Source: Chryseobacterium defluvii (lineage in GTDB: Bacteria; Bacteroidota; Bacteroidia; Flavobacteriales; Weeksellaceae). From it: DNA of 64,000 bases. The notes below the pieces were generated by a model. The model was not told where the DNA came from and ran no database searches. It was given only the letters and a program-made list of their open reading frames with translations. Both the position numbers and the translations under genes were made by a program. The stretch lies in assembly GCF_014204415.1 (NCBI RefSeq), contig NZ_JACHLE010000001.1, positions 1,116,001-1,180,000 of the forward strand, in the 5' to 3' direction. This document shows positions 18,115 through 26,970 of the stretch, piece by piece. How positions within the stretch are numbered: position 1 is the stretch's first letter; every line of letters begins with the position of its first letter.

Positions 18115-21074
18115 TTTTTAATCTGCTTTTTCACCTCTTTCGCTTCTGCTACGATCTCAGGGAAATCCTGATAGTTCGCAATGATCTGATCACAGGTATA
18201 GCTCGCCTGGTAGTTGTCCTTTAAACCGATATAATTCTTTGCCATCAGTACCAGTGCTTTTGCACCCCAATATTCTTCAGAAGCATAGTTATTAGCAAGC
18301 TTGAAGACCGTTTCATTGGATGATTTGAAGGCTTTTCCTTTGTTCTGATAGAATGCTTTTGCATATAACGCCTCAGCAGCCACTTCAGTGTTAGAGGATT
18401 TCTCCAGTGATGTATATGCCGACTGTGCATCTTTATCTTTCCCTGAATTCATCAGGCTTCTTGCCTTGATCACTTTTGCGGTTTCGATCACCGCAGCAGA
18501 GTTTTTATTATTGGCGATCACGGCATCTGCAAGTTTTTCAGCCTGTGAAAAATCTTTTTCCTCCGCATACACTTTCATCAGCTCTACATTCGCATAGTTT
18601 TTAATGCTGATATTGGAAGAGTTCCTGATATTCTCCAGATATTTTTTAGCCTCAGCATTATTCCCTTGCGCAATATAGATTTGGGCCAAACGGGTTTGCG
18701 CGTCATCCTGGTAATCATTCTGAACATTAGCCACTTCCTGCAATATCAGTAATGCCTTGGTTGTATTATTGGTCTGATAATAGCTCTCCCCTAATTCATA
18801 CTTAGCCTGATAAAGCCCCTCTCCTGTCGGATTCTGAGTTAAATACTTTTCGTAGTAAGAAATAGCATTTTTATAATCTTTCTTTGTGAAATATTGTTTT
18901 CCTGTAGAAAGGTTGATCTCATCAATTTCCGCAGCATCTATATTTACCCCGATATTTCTCGCAAAGGCTTCATATCCTGAAACATCACCGTTCTTCGTGA
19001 AAACAGGTTTAGCCGCCTGAACGATCTTTTCCGCATAAGCCGTATTCTTGTATTGCTCTCCTAATGATCTCAGTTCTGAAAGCGCTTTGTCACTCTGGTT
19101 CTGATCAATATAATTCTGAGCCCTGTAAATGGAGGCATTGGCGATCAGATCCTTATCTGACGAAGTTTTGATAACTTTTGAGAAATAATCGCTTGAATTG
19201 GCAAAATCATCCTGAGCCGCATAAGCCGTTCCTATTTCATATTGGGCATCATCATAATATTCGGAATCCGGGTATTTGGATAAAAGTGTCTTTAAACTGC
19301 TGATTTTTGCCTGCGTATCTCCTTTAAAACCTAAAGCCATTGCTTTTTGGTATAAGGTATAATCAGTAGCATCTTCATTTTTATCATAGATAGCGATTGC
19401 TTCGTTCAGGTCATTGTTTGCATAATGAATATCTGCCAGACGAAGTTCCGCATCATTTTTAAATTCAGGTTTCGGATTAGTTAAGTACTGCCTGAAATAG
19501 GTTTTAGCCTGATCGAATTTTTTGGATTTAAAATAAGCATACCCCAGATCATAAGGCAATTGCTGCTTTTCCGGGAAGCTTTCATTAAGAAGCCTTTCAT
19601 AACGCACAATCGCAGAAGGGTAATTCCCTTTCTGATAATATACCTGTCCTACCCAATACAAAGCCCTGTTATTAAACTCTTTATTGATATTAAATTCTAA
19701 ACTTCTTAAGAAATATTTTTCAGCTTCATCATAATTCCCTTTGTTGAATTCTTCCGTTCCCAGCAGGTAAGACACTTCCTGATCTATTTTATCAATATCC
19801 GGAGAGGAGCTCTGCAACCTGTCGATAGCGTTCAGTGTTTCCTTATAATTCCCTGAATACAGATAGGATTTCACTAAAAGTGACCTCATTTCCGGTGTTT
19901 TGGGATCATTCTGGTTTTCATTAATATAATTCTGAAGGACTGTTGAAGGACTTTCAAAAGGGTTTCCGATATCGTAGCTTAATTTTGCATACTGCTCATG
20001 AGCCAGTTTTTTTACTTTGGCATCATAGTCCATCTGGTAAGAAGAGTGGAATGCCGAAAGGGCTTCCTGCTTTTTATCAACTGCAAGATAGGCGTTACCT
20101 AACTGATAATACGCATTCTGTGCCAGAGCTGAATTGCTGTTGACAAGCTGATTGTAATAAGAAACCGCTTCATCATATTTTTTAAGCTGAGCTGCCACAA
20201 ACCCCATTTCATACAGATCATTTTCAGAAGGATTTTGCTGAACACTCAGATAATCTTTCAAGTGAGGATATGCCGAAGCATAATCATTTTTCATAAAATA
20301 ACTTTCTCCTATGATCTTATGGACTTCAGCTTTATAGGAATCGGAAATATCTTCATTCAGCAGGGTGTTTCCTTCAGAAATAGCCTTGTCATAATCTTTA
20401 TCATTGTAATACATCTGCACATAGTACGGACGTACCAGTTTTGAATATTTTTCCTGATCTTTTACGGAATCAAAATACCGGAATGCCTTATCGTTCTGCC
20501 TGTTGGAGTAATACAAATGTCCCAGCATATAGGCGATGTCTCCTTTTTGGGATTCATCGGCTGTTTTGTAGGCTTCTTCCAGGGCATCTGTCACCCCTTT
20601 GGAGTCTCCCATCATAAATTTAGCATACCCCAGTTTCAGGATATACTGTGTATTTTCTTCTTTTGAAAGCTGGTACTGGTTCACTTTCTTTAAAGTTTCC
20701 AACGCTTTTTCAAAATCTTTTTTCGCAAGGTAGTAATCTGCTAAAGGCAAATTGGCCTGCGCAAAATAAGCAGAGTTCGGATATTCTTTTATAAAAGCTG
20801 CCAGCCCTTCTTCCGCATGATTCTTCTGAAGGATCACGCCAATAACGTTATCAAAGAATTGTGCGGCTTCCTTTTTTGACCTCAATAAATGCTGATTATA
20901 GAAATACTGTCGGGCATACTCGAACTGGGAAGCATTATATATTTTGGTCTGGTAAAGATTTTCGGCTAAACCGAACCTGTAATTTTCTTTCTGGGAAAAG
21001 TATTGAGACTGCTGCGCCCCGGAAATTCCGTAATAGAAAACAGCAGCAGCCAAAAGTATTTTTTTTGATTTCAT
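18111..21074 (-). CDS. Large TPR-repeat periplasmic or outer-membrane protein
   Basis: A 987-residue exported protein: signal peptide ILLAAAVFYYGISGAQQ, then about 25 tetratricopeptide units through the whole length, for example AQANLPLADYYLAKKDFEKA, NDKAFRYFDSVKDQEKYSK, NRALYWVGQVYYQKGNYPSA and AKYELGESYYQTNNTTKALL. TPR solenoids act as scaffolds for protein complexes. The spacing and Ala/Tyr/Tyr positions resemble YbgF/BamD-like envelope TPRs. It is the upstream gene of a pair with a beta-barrel protein 81 nt away, which suggests an envelope assembly or uptake complex. No catalytic domain is seen and no gap or frameshift is present. Confidence 0.85.
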   Translation of the reverse strand: MKSKKILLAAAVFYYGISGAQQSQYFSQKENYRFGLAENLYQTKIYNASQFEYARQYFYNQHLLRSKKEAAQFFDNVIGVILQKNHAEEGLAAFIKEYPNSAYFAQANLPLADYYLAKKDFEKALETLKKVNQYQLSKEENTQYILKLGYAKFMMGDSKGVTDALEEAYKTADESQKGDIAYMLGHLYYSNRQNDKAFRYFDSVKDQEKYSKLVRPYYVQMYYNDKDYDKAISEGNTLLNEDISDSYKAEVHKIIGESYFMKNDYASAYPHLKDYLSVQQNPSENDLYEMGFVAAQLKKYDEAVSYYNQLVNSNSALAQNAYYQLGNAYLAVDKKQEALSAFHSSYQMDYDAKVKKLAHEQYAKLSYDIGNPFESPSTVLQNYINENQNDPKTPEMRSLLVKSYLYSGNYKETLNAIDRLQSSSPDIDKIDQEVSYLLGTEEFNKGNYDEAEKYFLRSLEFNINKEFNNRALYWVGQVYYQKGNYPSAIVRYERLLNESFPEKQQLPYDLGYAYFKSKKFDQAKTYFRQYLTNPKPEFKNDAELRLADIHYANNDLNEAIAIYDKNEDATDYTLYQKAMALGFKGDTQAKISSLKTLLSKYPDSEYYDDAQYEIGTAYAAQDDFANSSDYFSKVIKTSSDKDLIANASIYRAQNYIDQNQSDKALSELRSLGEQYKNTAYAEKIVQAAKPVFTKNGDVSGYEAFARNIGVNIDAAEIDEINLSTGKQYFTKKDYKNAISYYEKYLTQNPTGEGLYQAKYELGESYYQTNNTTKALLILQEVANVQNDYQDDAQTRLAQIYIAQGNNAEAKKYLENIRNSSNISIKNYANVELMKVYAEEKDFSQAEKLADAVIANNKNSAAVIETAKVIKARSLMNSGKDKDAQSAYTSLEKSSNTEVAAEALYAKAFYQNKGKAFKSSNETVFKLANNYASEEYWGAKALVLMAKNYIGLKDNYQASYTCDQIIANYQDFPEIVAEAKEVKKQIKK

Positions 21075-21326
21075 TAATTATCAAATTTTAAAATGTATAG
21101 GCCGTGAAAAGCAGGCCGGATATTTTAAATTTCAGATAAGATTTATCCACAAATTATCAACGAAAATATTGAAAAGTTATTGTATAAACAAGTGTTTTAA
21201 CATATTGTTAGTATGTGGATTATTTTTTAATACTTATTAACTTTCCCAGAAGAAATATTAAGAAAATCTTAATTATTTCACAGAAATAATTACATTTGTT
21301 TTTTTACAACTCAAATATAGACTTGA

Positions 21327-22997
21327 ATGAATCAGCTTTTCAGGAGAAAAAATTATTCAGAAACGGATACATCTACTAATCTTTTAAGGGTTCTGGGTGT
21401 TTGGGACATCGTTTTTTTTGGTATTGCGGCCATTATAGGGGCAGGAAGTTTCAGCAGCCTGGGAGAGGCTGTTTTCAGAGGAGGTCCCGGAGTTATCTTA
21501 CTATATTTGATATGTGGCTTTGCCTGTGGTTTCACGGCCTTATGCTACGCTGAATTTGCCAGCAGGATCCCCGCAGCAGGTTCAGCTTATACTTATGCTT
21601 ATGCCAGCTTCGGAGAGCTGATCGCGTGGATCATTGGCTGGGCGCTGATTATGGAATATTCCTTCGGGAATATTTATGTAGCCTTTTCGTGGTCGGACTA
21701 TTTTACAAGTTTTCTCGAGCGTCTGGGAATGCATATCCCTGATTATCTGACCTGCAGTTATACGGAAGCTAAAAAAGCGTTCCTGAATGGTTCTGAAAAT
21801 AAAGAACTGCTCAATGCATGGAACTCAGCTCCTTTGATTGGCAGTTTAAAATTCATTGTGGACATTCCTGCTTTGGTTATTAACGGCCTGATTACATGGC
21901 TTTGTTATATAGGAGTAAAGGAAAGCAAGAATTTCAATAATGCTTTGGTTATTTTAAAACTGGCTGTCATTGTTCTGGTGATTTTAGTTGGCTTTGCTTA
22001 TATAAATGACAGTAACTGGACTCCTACCAATCCTGAAACCGGGGTTTCATCTTTTATGCCTAATGGTTTTGCCGGGGTTATGAGTGCCGTTTCCGGGGTT
22101 TTCTTTGCTTATATCGGTTTTGATGCATTAAGTGTGCTTTCCGAGGAAACCAAAGACCCGCAGAAAACACTACCTAAAGGAATGATCATTTCTCTGGTGC
22201 TTTGCACCTTCATTTATATTGCCTTAACACTGGTTTTAACGGGGATGGTGGATTACAGGAAGTTTGACGGTGTGGGTGACCCGCTTTCATTCATCTTTGA
22301 AAAAGGAAATGCCAATGTAGCCTGGATGGAGCTTATTGTTTCTTTTGTGGCCATTGTTGCAATTACTACTGTATTATTGGTTTTCCAGATGGGACAGCCA
22401 AGAATCTGGTACGCAATGAGCCGTGACGGATTAATGCCCCAGAAGTTCCAGGAAGTACATCCGAAATATAAAACGCCTTCTTTTGCTACGATCATCACAG
22501 GTATCGTGGTAGGGGTTCCGATCTTATTTACCGATAAATCTTTTATTTTGGATTTCACCAGTATTGGGACTATTTTCGCTTTTGTTTTGGTTTGTGCAGG
22601 TGTTCTGCTTCTTCCTGCCAAGGAAAAGATCAAGGGAAGATTTCATCTTCCGTATGTAAATGGTAAGATCATATTTCCTGCTATTTTCATCGGAGGATTG
22701 ATCGGTTTTTATTTCTATCAGCCGGATTTTTTCAAAGATCTGATGAATTGGAGTGATCCGAAAGAAGGCGAATTCAGAGCTTCTATTTTCTTCTTTATCC
22801 TTGTCAATCTGGTTCTTTGTGTTCTGGCTTTTGTAAGGAACCTTTCACTGATCCCTTTGATCGGCTTAAGCTCGTGTTTGTATCTTCTTACGGGGATGAG
22901 CCATGATAACTGGTTCTGGTTTGGACTGTGGTTTGCTATAGGTTTGGTAATCTATTTCTGCTATGGTTACAGAAACAGCAAGCTTAGAAAAGGTTAA
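21327..22997 (+). CDS. APC-family amino acid permease
   Basis: A 556-residue integral membrane transporter with about 14 hydrophobic segments. The N-terminus has the APC signature GVWDIVFFGIAAIIGAGSFS (TM1, with the substrate-binding GIG-like turn), followed by AEFASRIPAAGSAYTYAYAS, the conserved cationic amino-acid transporter motif. A later signature is FFAYIGFDALSVLSEETKDP. Members of the CAT-like branch move amino acids with protons or by exchange across the inner membrane; the substrate here cannot be told. TACATTTG at 21291-21298 fits a -7 promoter element. A lipoprotein gene starts 8 nt after the stop, so they probably share a transcript. Confidence 0.92.
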   Translation: MNQLFRRKNYSETDTSTNLLRVLGVWDIVFFGIAAIIGAGSFSSLGEAVFRGGPGVILLYLICGFACGFTALCYAEFASRIPAAGSAYTYAYASFGELIAWIIGWALIMEYSFGNIYVAFSWSDYFTSFLERLGMHIPDYLTCSYTEAKKAFLNGSENKELLNAWNSAPLIGSLKFIVDIPALVINGLITWLCYIGVKESKNFNNALVILKLAVIVLVILVGFAYINDSNWTPTNPETGVSSFMPNGFAGVMSAVSGVFFAYIGFDALSVLSEETKDPQKTLPKGMIISLVLCTFIYIALTLVLTGMVDYRKFDGVGDPLSFIFEKGNANVAWMELIVSFVAIVAITTVLLVFQMGQPRIWYAMSRDGLMPQKFQEVHPKYKTPSFATIITGIVVGVPILFTDKSFILDFTSIGTIFAFVLVCAGVLLLPAKEKIKGRFHLPYVNGKIIFPAIFIGGLIGFYFYQPDFFKDLMNWSDPKEGEFRASIFFFILVNLVLCVLAFVRNLSLIPLIGLSSCLYLLTGMSHDNWFWFGLWFAIGLVIYFCYGYRNSKLRKG

Positions 22998-23004
22998 TTT
23001 TTCT

Positions 23005-23619
23005 ATGAAATATTTTTTCTTTTTATTGCTTCTCATTTCAGCCGGCTGTAAAAAAGCTGATGAAAAAAGCAAGAATGGGACTGTTTCTGCCAGCCATGTT
23101 GATAAAACAATGCCGCCTTATAAAGAGTTTATATCATCCGTACAGAAAAAAACAGGAAAAGAAAAAGAAGAATATTTTTTTAAATTCATTAATTATGACG
23201 TTCCTCAATACTGGATACACACGCCCTGGTCATTTGCCGGAACCTCAAGAGAACCCCGAAAAGGAACCATTGCCTGCGGATATTTTGTAACCAATATCCT
23301 TTCGGATTATGGTTTTGATATCAACAGGGTCTATCTGGCACAGCAGGCTTCATCTGTAATGATCAAAAAGCTCTGTAAGGATGTAAAATATTTCAGTAAA
23401 AGGGAAGATTTAGAAAAATATATTTTAAATAAAGATAAAAATCAGGTATATATCGCTGGATTGGATTTTCATACGGGCTTTATTACCCGGGAAAACAGTG
23501 ACACTTATTTTATTCATTCCAGCTACATTAAAAATAAAGGTGTAGTAAAGGAACTGACTAAAAATTCACAGGCATTAAATGCTTCCCAAACTTTTATGAT
23601 CGGAACTTTAAATTATTAA
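23005..23619 (+). CDS. Putative lipoprotein of unknown function
   Basis: A 204-residue protein with a lipoprotein signal (FFLLLLISAGC; lipobox SAGC with Cys15). I chose the ATG at 23005, since an upstream in-frame start would lie inside the permease gene and spoil the signal. The mature part contains DVPQYWIHTPWSFAGTSREP and GTIACGYFVTNILSDYGFDI. A Cys then appears in a helix start, and later GLDFHTGFITRE includes a His. The Cys-then-His order resembles an NlpC/CHAP-type papain-like peptidase fold, but I regard this as a hint only. It sits between the permease (8 nt) and the DUF962 gene (2 nt), so the three are likely co-transcribed. Confidence 0.7.
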   Translation: MKYFFFLLLLISAGCKKADEKSKNGTVSASHVDKTMPPYKEFISSVQKKTGKEKEEYFFKFINYDVPQYWIHTPWSFAGTSREPRKGTIACGYFVTNILSDYGFDINRVYLAQQASSVMIKKLCKDVKYFSKREDLEKYILNKDKNQVYIAGLDFHTGFITRENSDTYFIHSSYIKNKGVVKELTKNSQALNASQTFMIGTLNY

Positions 23620-23621
23620 CC

Positions 23622-23936
23622 ATGTCCGAAAGAATAAAAACATTCCGCGAATTTTATCAATTCTATCTCACGGAACACAGTAAAACAGGAACTAGAATCT
23701 TTCATTTTATCGGAACACTGCTTGTATTCGTTGTGATCGGATATGTGATCAGCTCAGGAAAAGAAAGATTTTTATGGTATGTACCGATATTCGGGTATGG
23801 TTTTGCCTGGATCAGCCATGCATTGATCGAAAGGAATAAACCGGCTACATTTAAATATCCATTGTGGTCGCTGATCTCTGATTTCAGGTTGTTTTTTGAA
23901 CTATTGATTGGAAAGCAGAAGTTCAGCGGAAATTAA
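23622..23936 (+). CDS. Mpo1-like (DUF962) membrane protein
   Basis: A 104-residue protein matching the DUF962/Mpo1 family: FYQFYLTEHSKTGTRIFHFIG, two hydrophobic segments (LLVFVVIGYVI and FLWYVPIFGYGFAWISHALI), and ERNKPATFKYPLWSLISDFRL. The family's conserved His residues are present (the H of TEHS, FHFIG and SHALIE). The yeast member Mpo1 is a 2-hydroxy fatty acid dioxygenase; bacterial members are uncharacterised, so only a lipid-related role is suggested. It begins 2 nt after the lipoprotein stop. Confidence 0.88.
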   Translation: MSERIKTFREFYQFYLTEHSKTGTRIFHFIGTLLVFVVIGYVISSGKERFLWYVPIFGYGFAWISHALIERNKPATFKYPLWSLISDFRLFFELLIGKQKFSGN

Positions 23937-23939
23937 GGT

Positions 23940-23966
23940 TTAACCACAAAAGTCACAAAAACTTTG
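23940..23966 (+). repeat. CCACAAAAG dispersed repeat, copy 1
   Basis: TAACCACAAAAGTCACAAAA followed by ACTTT recurs at 52179-52205 (TAAACCACAAAAGACACAAA) and inverted at 57676-57703. All three copies are intergenic and AT-rich. Confidence 0.5.
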
Positions 23967-24027
23967 AGTGTACCGGCTTCACTGGAAAGCTTAATGCATC
24001 TATAAGTTTATATAAGCGTATGGTATT

Positions 24028-24240
24028 GTCATTCCGTAGGAATCCAAACAAGACACTTTAAAAATTGACAGGTGAGATTCCTACGGAATGACAGACTTTG
24101 AGAATTGGTTTTAAATACTATTTTATTAATATACTTAAGCATACTCCTTGTCATTCCGTAGGAATCCAAATGAGATTTTAAAAACTGACGGATGAGATTG
24201 ACTTCGTCGAATCACTTCGTTAGGTTTCCTGCGGAATGAC
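24028..24240. repeat. Two tandem palindromic intergenic elements
   Basis: Unit 1 has perfect 17-bp arms, GTCATTCCGTAGGAATC at 24028-24044 and its reverse complement at 24076-24092. Unit 2 has the same left arm at 24150-24166 and a slightly decayed right arm at 24224-24240. The inner sequences are related, with about 27 extra bases in unit 2. They resemble REP/BIME or small non-autonomous mobile elements. The 470-nt gap they occupy has no gene. Confidence 0.75.
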
Positions 24241-24346
24241 ATAACTCCGTGAATGGGCTACTTTAAACAACACTACATTAAGTATTATCAAACATTGTTA
24301 TTTCATATAAATCTATGACGTACAATTACAACTTAAGTCTTCCGTA

Positions 24347-24402
24347 CCTTTGGGGATTTCGGGCGGAGGGGCTTTGCCCCCTCCGCCCGAAATCCCCAAA
24401 GG
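24347..24402. repeat. GC-rich giant hairpin with GC-TTT-GC tip
   Basis: A 21-bp perfect outer stem (24347-24367 with 24382-24402), one bulged C, then GGGGC-TTT-GCCCC. It is far richer in G+C than its surroundings and lies just after the stop of the minus-strand transglutaminase-like gene. No T run follows on either side, so it is not a standard intrinsic terminator. A second hairpin with the same tip is at 41772-41808. Confidence 0.8.
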
Positions 24403-24407
24403 CCCTC

Positions 24408-26432
24408 CTACTTATTAAACTTTTTCTTCAGGCTGAACTTAAGCATATTCATCAGGCCCGGTTCAATAATATCAATCCCTAACCCAAAGTTACTATCCGC
24501 AATCATGTGGTGCGCTTCCCTGAATGCTTCAAAATCATTACGGGGAATTTCAAGATTCACCAAAGGCTTATAATCTATATAGACTGTAGCTCCATTTTTG
24601 GTAATCTTCTTACGGCTCGTATAATTGAAATAGGGATTACTGATCGTGCTTTCCTGAACCGTGTATTTTTCTTCCGTATCTATTTTCTGATCAGTATAAA
24701 GGTGAACTTCATATTTTTCGCTGTCGAAATTGTGCCAGAACGGAAGGTCTTCGTGTATAAAATCCCTTGCACTTGCTTTTACCACATTCCGGTCAAAATA
24801 CATCAGGAATCGATTATTTTTAGGATCTGTATAATAAGGATTTTCCACCGCTGCATGATATTGGATTCTGAATTCATTCAGTTTTTTATCATCACTTATG
24901 ATATCTATTGAGGCATCTTTAAAAATATTCCTGATATCGGTCCCGTTCCTGTCATTAGAGTAATTCAGGCCATAAAAAAGGAAATTATTCCAGCTGTCCA
25001 CGATCTCCCGTTTATTGGTATTCCTGAAATACCTTCTCATGGCATTGGCACGGTTTCCTTTATAGGTAGTGGTAAGCTTTAAGTCTCCCGTAGTGCCTCG
25101 GGCATGGAATTCTACTTTTTCATCAATACAGTAATAAGGGAACCGATATGCTTTTCTTTCCTTCAGTTCCTGGTCCGATTTCACTTCCAGATAATGCATG
25201 AAATAAATAAACCCTCTGTTCTCAATCAGTCCGAATTCATCACGAATGGTTGCATCTATAAAATATATTTCTCCTTTATAGCTGACCTTTACAATAGCAT
25301 GATTAAAGGTAAGCAACGACGGAAGATAGTATTTAATATAAAAATCTGTATTAAAATTCACAAGAACAATAGACGAATCAATACCTATATAATCCAGGAT
25401 CACTTTTAAAAGGACAGATTTTGCTTTACAGTCTCCCTGCTTGTTCTGATAAGTAACGGATGGTTCCTGCGGCCTGTGACCATTCATTTCATCTGCATTG
25501 AAGATATAGTAGATATTGTTCTGAACATATTCAATAGCAAACTGAAGCTTCTCATCCTGATCAGCTATTGCATCCAGTTTTTCAACCAGATTGGGAGCAA
25601 AATCCTTCAGAGAGGCATTGCCATATATTTCTTCATAAATAGGGGCTATATAATTGGAAAGGTCTTTCCAGTTGCTGCTGGTGGCAAAGTCTATAAAAGG
25701 GAAAATTTCGCGGTTGGCATCCACAGGATTGATATAGTTTTTTTCTTCAATAATGAATTTCTTCCCTTTCTTTAGATAATTGGTCTCCGGCTCCAGTACA
25801 TTCCCCATCTCATCCCTGAAAAATGTTTTTTTATATGCAATCGGTTCATTACGGTCATTAATGAAGGTGAACTTATAATTTCCGTACGCCCAGTAATTGT
25901 CTGGACTTACCCATACATATCGGGAAAATTCCTTCCTTAAAAAATCACGCTCCGTGAAGGTTTTTACCCTGGAATCTTCAAGAATCAGAACATCATACAG
26001 CCTTAAATCCTTTATGGTAATATTGATCTTTTTTGTACTGCTTAAGATTCCACCACCACTCTGGTTTTCATTATCCAGCACCTTAATCCTGGTATCCGGG
26101 ATTTTATCTATTAATACTCCTTCTCTTAAAACACTGATCCGGTGTATCCCGTACATTTCATTTTCTTCAACCACCACATCCATTACTGAAGCTCTCTCCA
26201 GGTTGGAGGGTTCATTCAAGGTATAGGCCATACAGACATATTCGCTGTTTTCTATATTGCTTGTATAATAAATTTTATCCAGGAAATAGCAGTAGTCTCT
26301 GCCTTCATTGATCTGCCTCTCCGAAAAATCAGATTCCTTTATTCTCTCTATCAGCTGTTGGTCATCTACACTTCCTGCCCATGTTTCAGGCGGCCGGATA
26401 CTGTAATTTTCAATTTGAATTGGGTTATCCAT
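24408..26432 (-). CDS. DUF3857/transglutaminase-like protein
   Basis: A 674-residue protein with a beta-rich N-terminal region resembling DUF3857, then a transglutaminase-like core. Its Cys-His-Asp triad is visible as Cys335 (NKQGDCKAKSVLLK), His378 (TFNHAIVKV) and Asp393 (YFIDATIRDEF). In Bacteroidota such proteins are usually exported, but no clear signal peptide is seen here (MDNPIQIENYSIRPPETW), which suggests cytoplasmic location or an unusual export route. The C-terminal 200 residues are beta-rich and unassigned. Activity could be a transglutaminase-type or protease-type cysteine reaction. It is a single gene, with an unassigned 150-nt upstream gap and the GC-rich hairpin 5 nt after its stop. 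Confidence 0.8.
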   Translation of the reverse strand: MDNPIQIENYSIRPPETWAGSVDDQQLIERIKESDFSERQINEGRDYCYFLDKIYYTSNIENSEYVCMAYTLNEPSNLERASVMDVVVEENEMYGIHRISVLREGVLIDKIPDTRIKVLDNENQSGGGILSSTKKINITIKDLRLYDVLILEDSRVKTFTERDFLRKEFSRYVWVSPDNYWAYGNYKFTFINDRNEPIAYKKTFFRDEMGNVLEPETNYLKKGKKFIIEEKNYINPVDANREIFPFIDFATSSNWKDLSNYIAPIYEEIYGNASLKDFAPNLVEKLDAIADQDEKLQFAIEYVQNNIYYIFNADEMNGHRPQEPSVTYQNKQGDCKAKSVLLKVILDYIGIDSSIVLVNFNTDFYIKYYLPSLLTFNHAIVKVSYKGEIYFIDATIRDEFGLIENRGFIYFMHYLEVKSDQELKERKAYRFPYYCIDEKVEFHARGTTGDLKLTTTYKGNRANAMRRYFRNTNKREIVDSWNNFLFYGLNYSNDRNGTDIRNIFKDASIDIISDDKKLNEFRIQYHAAVENPYYTDPKNNRFLMYFDRNVVKASARDFIHEDLPFWHNFDSEKYEVHLYTDQKIDTEEKYTVQESTISNPYFNYTSRKKITKNGATVYIDYKPLVNLEIPRNDFEAFREAHHMIADSNFGLGIDIIEPGLMNMLKFSLKKKFNK

Positions 26433-26580
26433 ACTATATATTTATGATTTTGGTTTAAACTTGAGGCGTTCAAATTAGGTAATAAAAAACTAAAAAACAA
26501 GAGTAAAACCACTATACTACGCAACATGCACAGATAGATTTCGGCACAGTAATTATCACGAATGAGATTAACCCGACATT

Positions 26581-26929
26581 ATGAAAAGCATCTGCCCGCT
26601 TCTAAAAAACATCATTCCCGCCTTAATTTTATTTTTAATTGTACAATGTACAGCTTCATCCCATGCATCATCAGGCATAAAAGAGAAAACATTTATCGTT
26701 GGGTCAGAAATGGGAGATTGTACGGTGTGATTCCCATGAAATGCCTTCAGGTAAAAGAAAACCGGCAGATATCTGGACCAATTTTTACAGCAATATTGAG
26801 GGAATTACATATGAATCGGGCTATGAATATGTTTTAAAAGTTAAAACGGCGAAGATCGCAGATCCTCCGGCTGACGGATCTTCTATAAGATATATTCTGG
26901 TAAAACAGGTTTCCAGAACACAAAAATAA
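26581..26929 (+). pseudogene. Frameshifted DUF4377 lipoprotein gene
   Basis: Three reading frames together spell one DUF4377-type lipoprotein. Frame 1 (from 26581) gives a lipoprotein signal ALILFLIVQC and TFIVGSEMGDCTV, then a stop at 26728. A second frame gives PMKCLQVKEN (from about 26733). A third frame gives DIWTNFYSNIEGITYESGYE and YVLKVKTAKIADPP, ending at 26929. These pieces are the conserved blocks of the family in correct order, so the gene has two frameshifts. It is probably a decayed gene, although two sequencing errors would look the same. DUF4377 proteins are short secreted proteins, often fused to HslJ-like META domains. Confidence 0.75.
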
Positions 26930-26955
26930 AAGCTCCCGGAGGTCTGGGAGCTTTT
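26928..26955. terminator. Terminator between the DUF4377 remnant and SPFH gene
   Basis: A perfect 10-bp stem AAAAGCTCCC/GGGAGCTTTT with an 8-nt loop, A-rich before and T-rich after. It lies between convergent genes and can act in both directions. Confidence 0.85.
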
Positions 26956-26970
26956 ACTATGTGAAAAATC

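Noticed and set aside
24028..24240. attC or integron-type recombination site
   Set aside because: The arms lack the conserved R and L box pattern and no integrase is nearby; a REP-like element fits better.
24347..24402. Simple intrinsic terminator
   Set aside because: The stem is strong but no T run follows on either strand, and a second hairpin with the same tip and different stem suggests another role.
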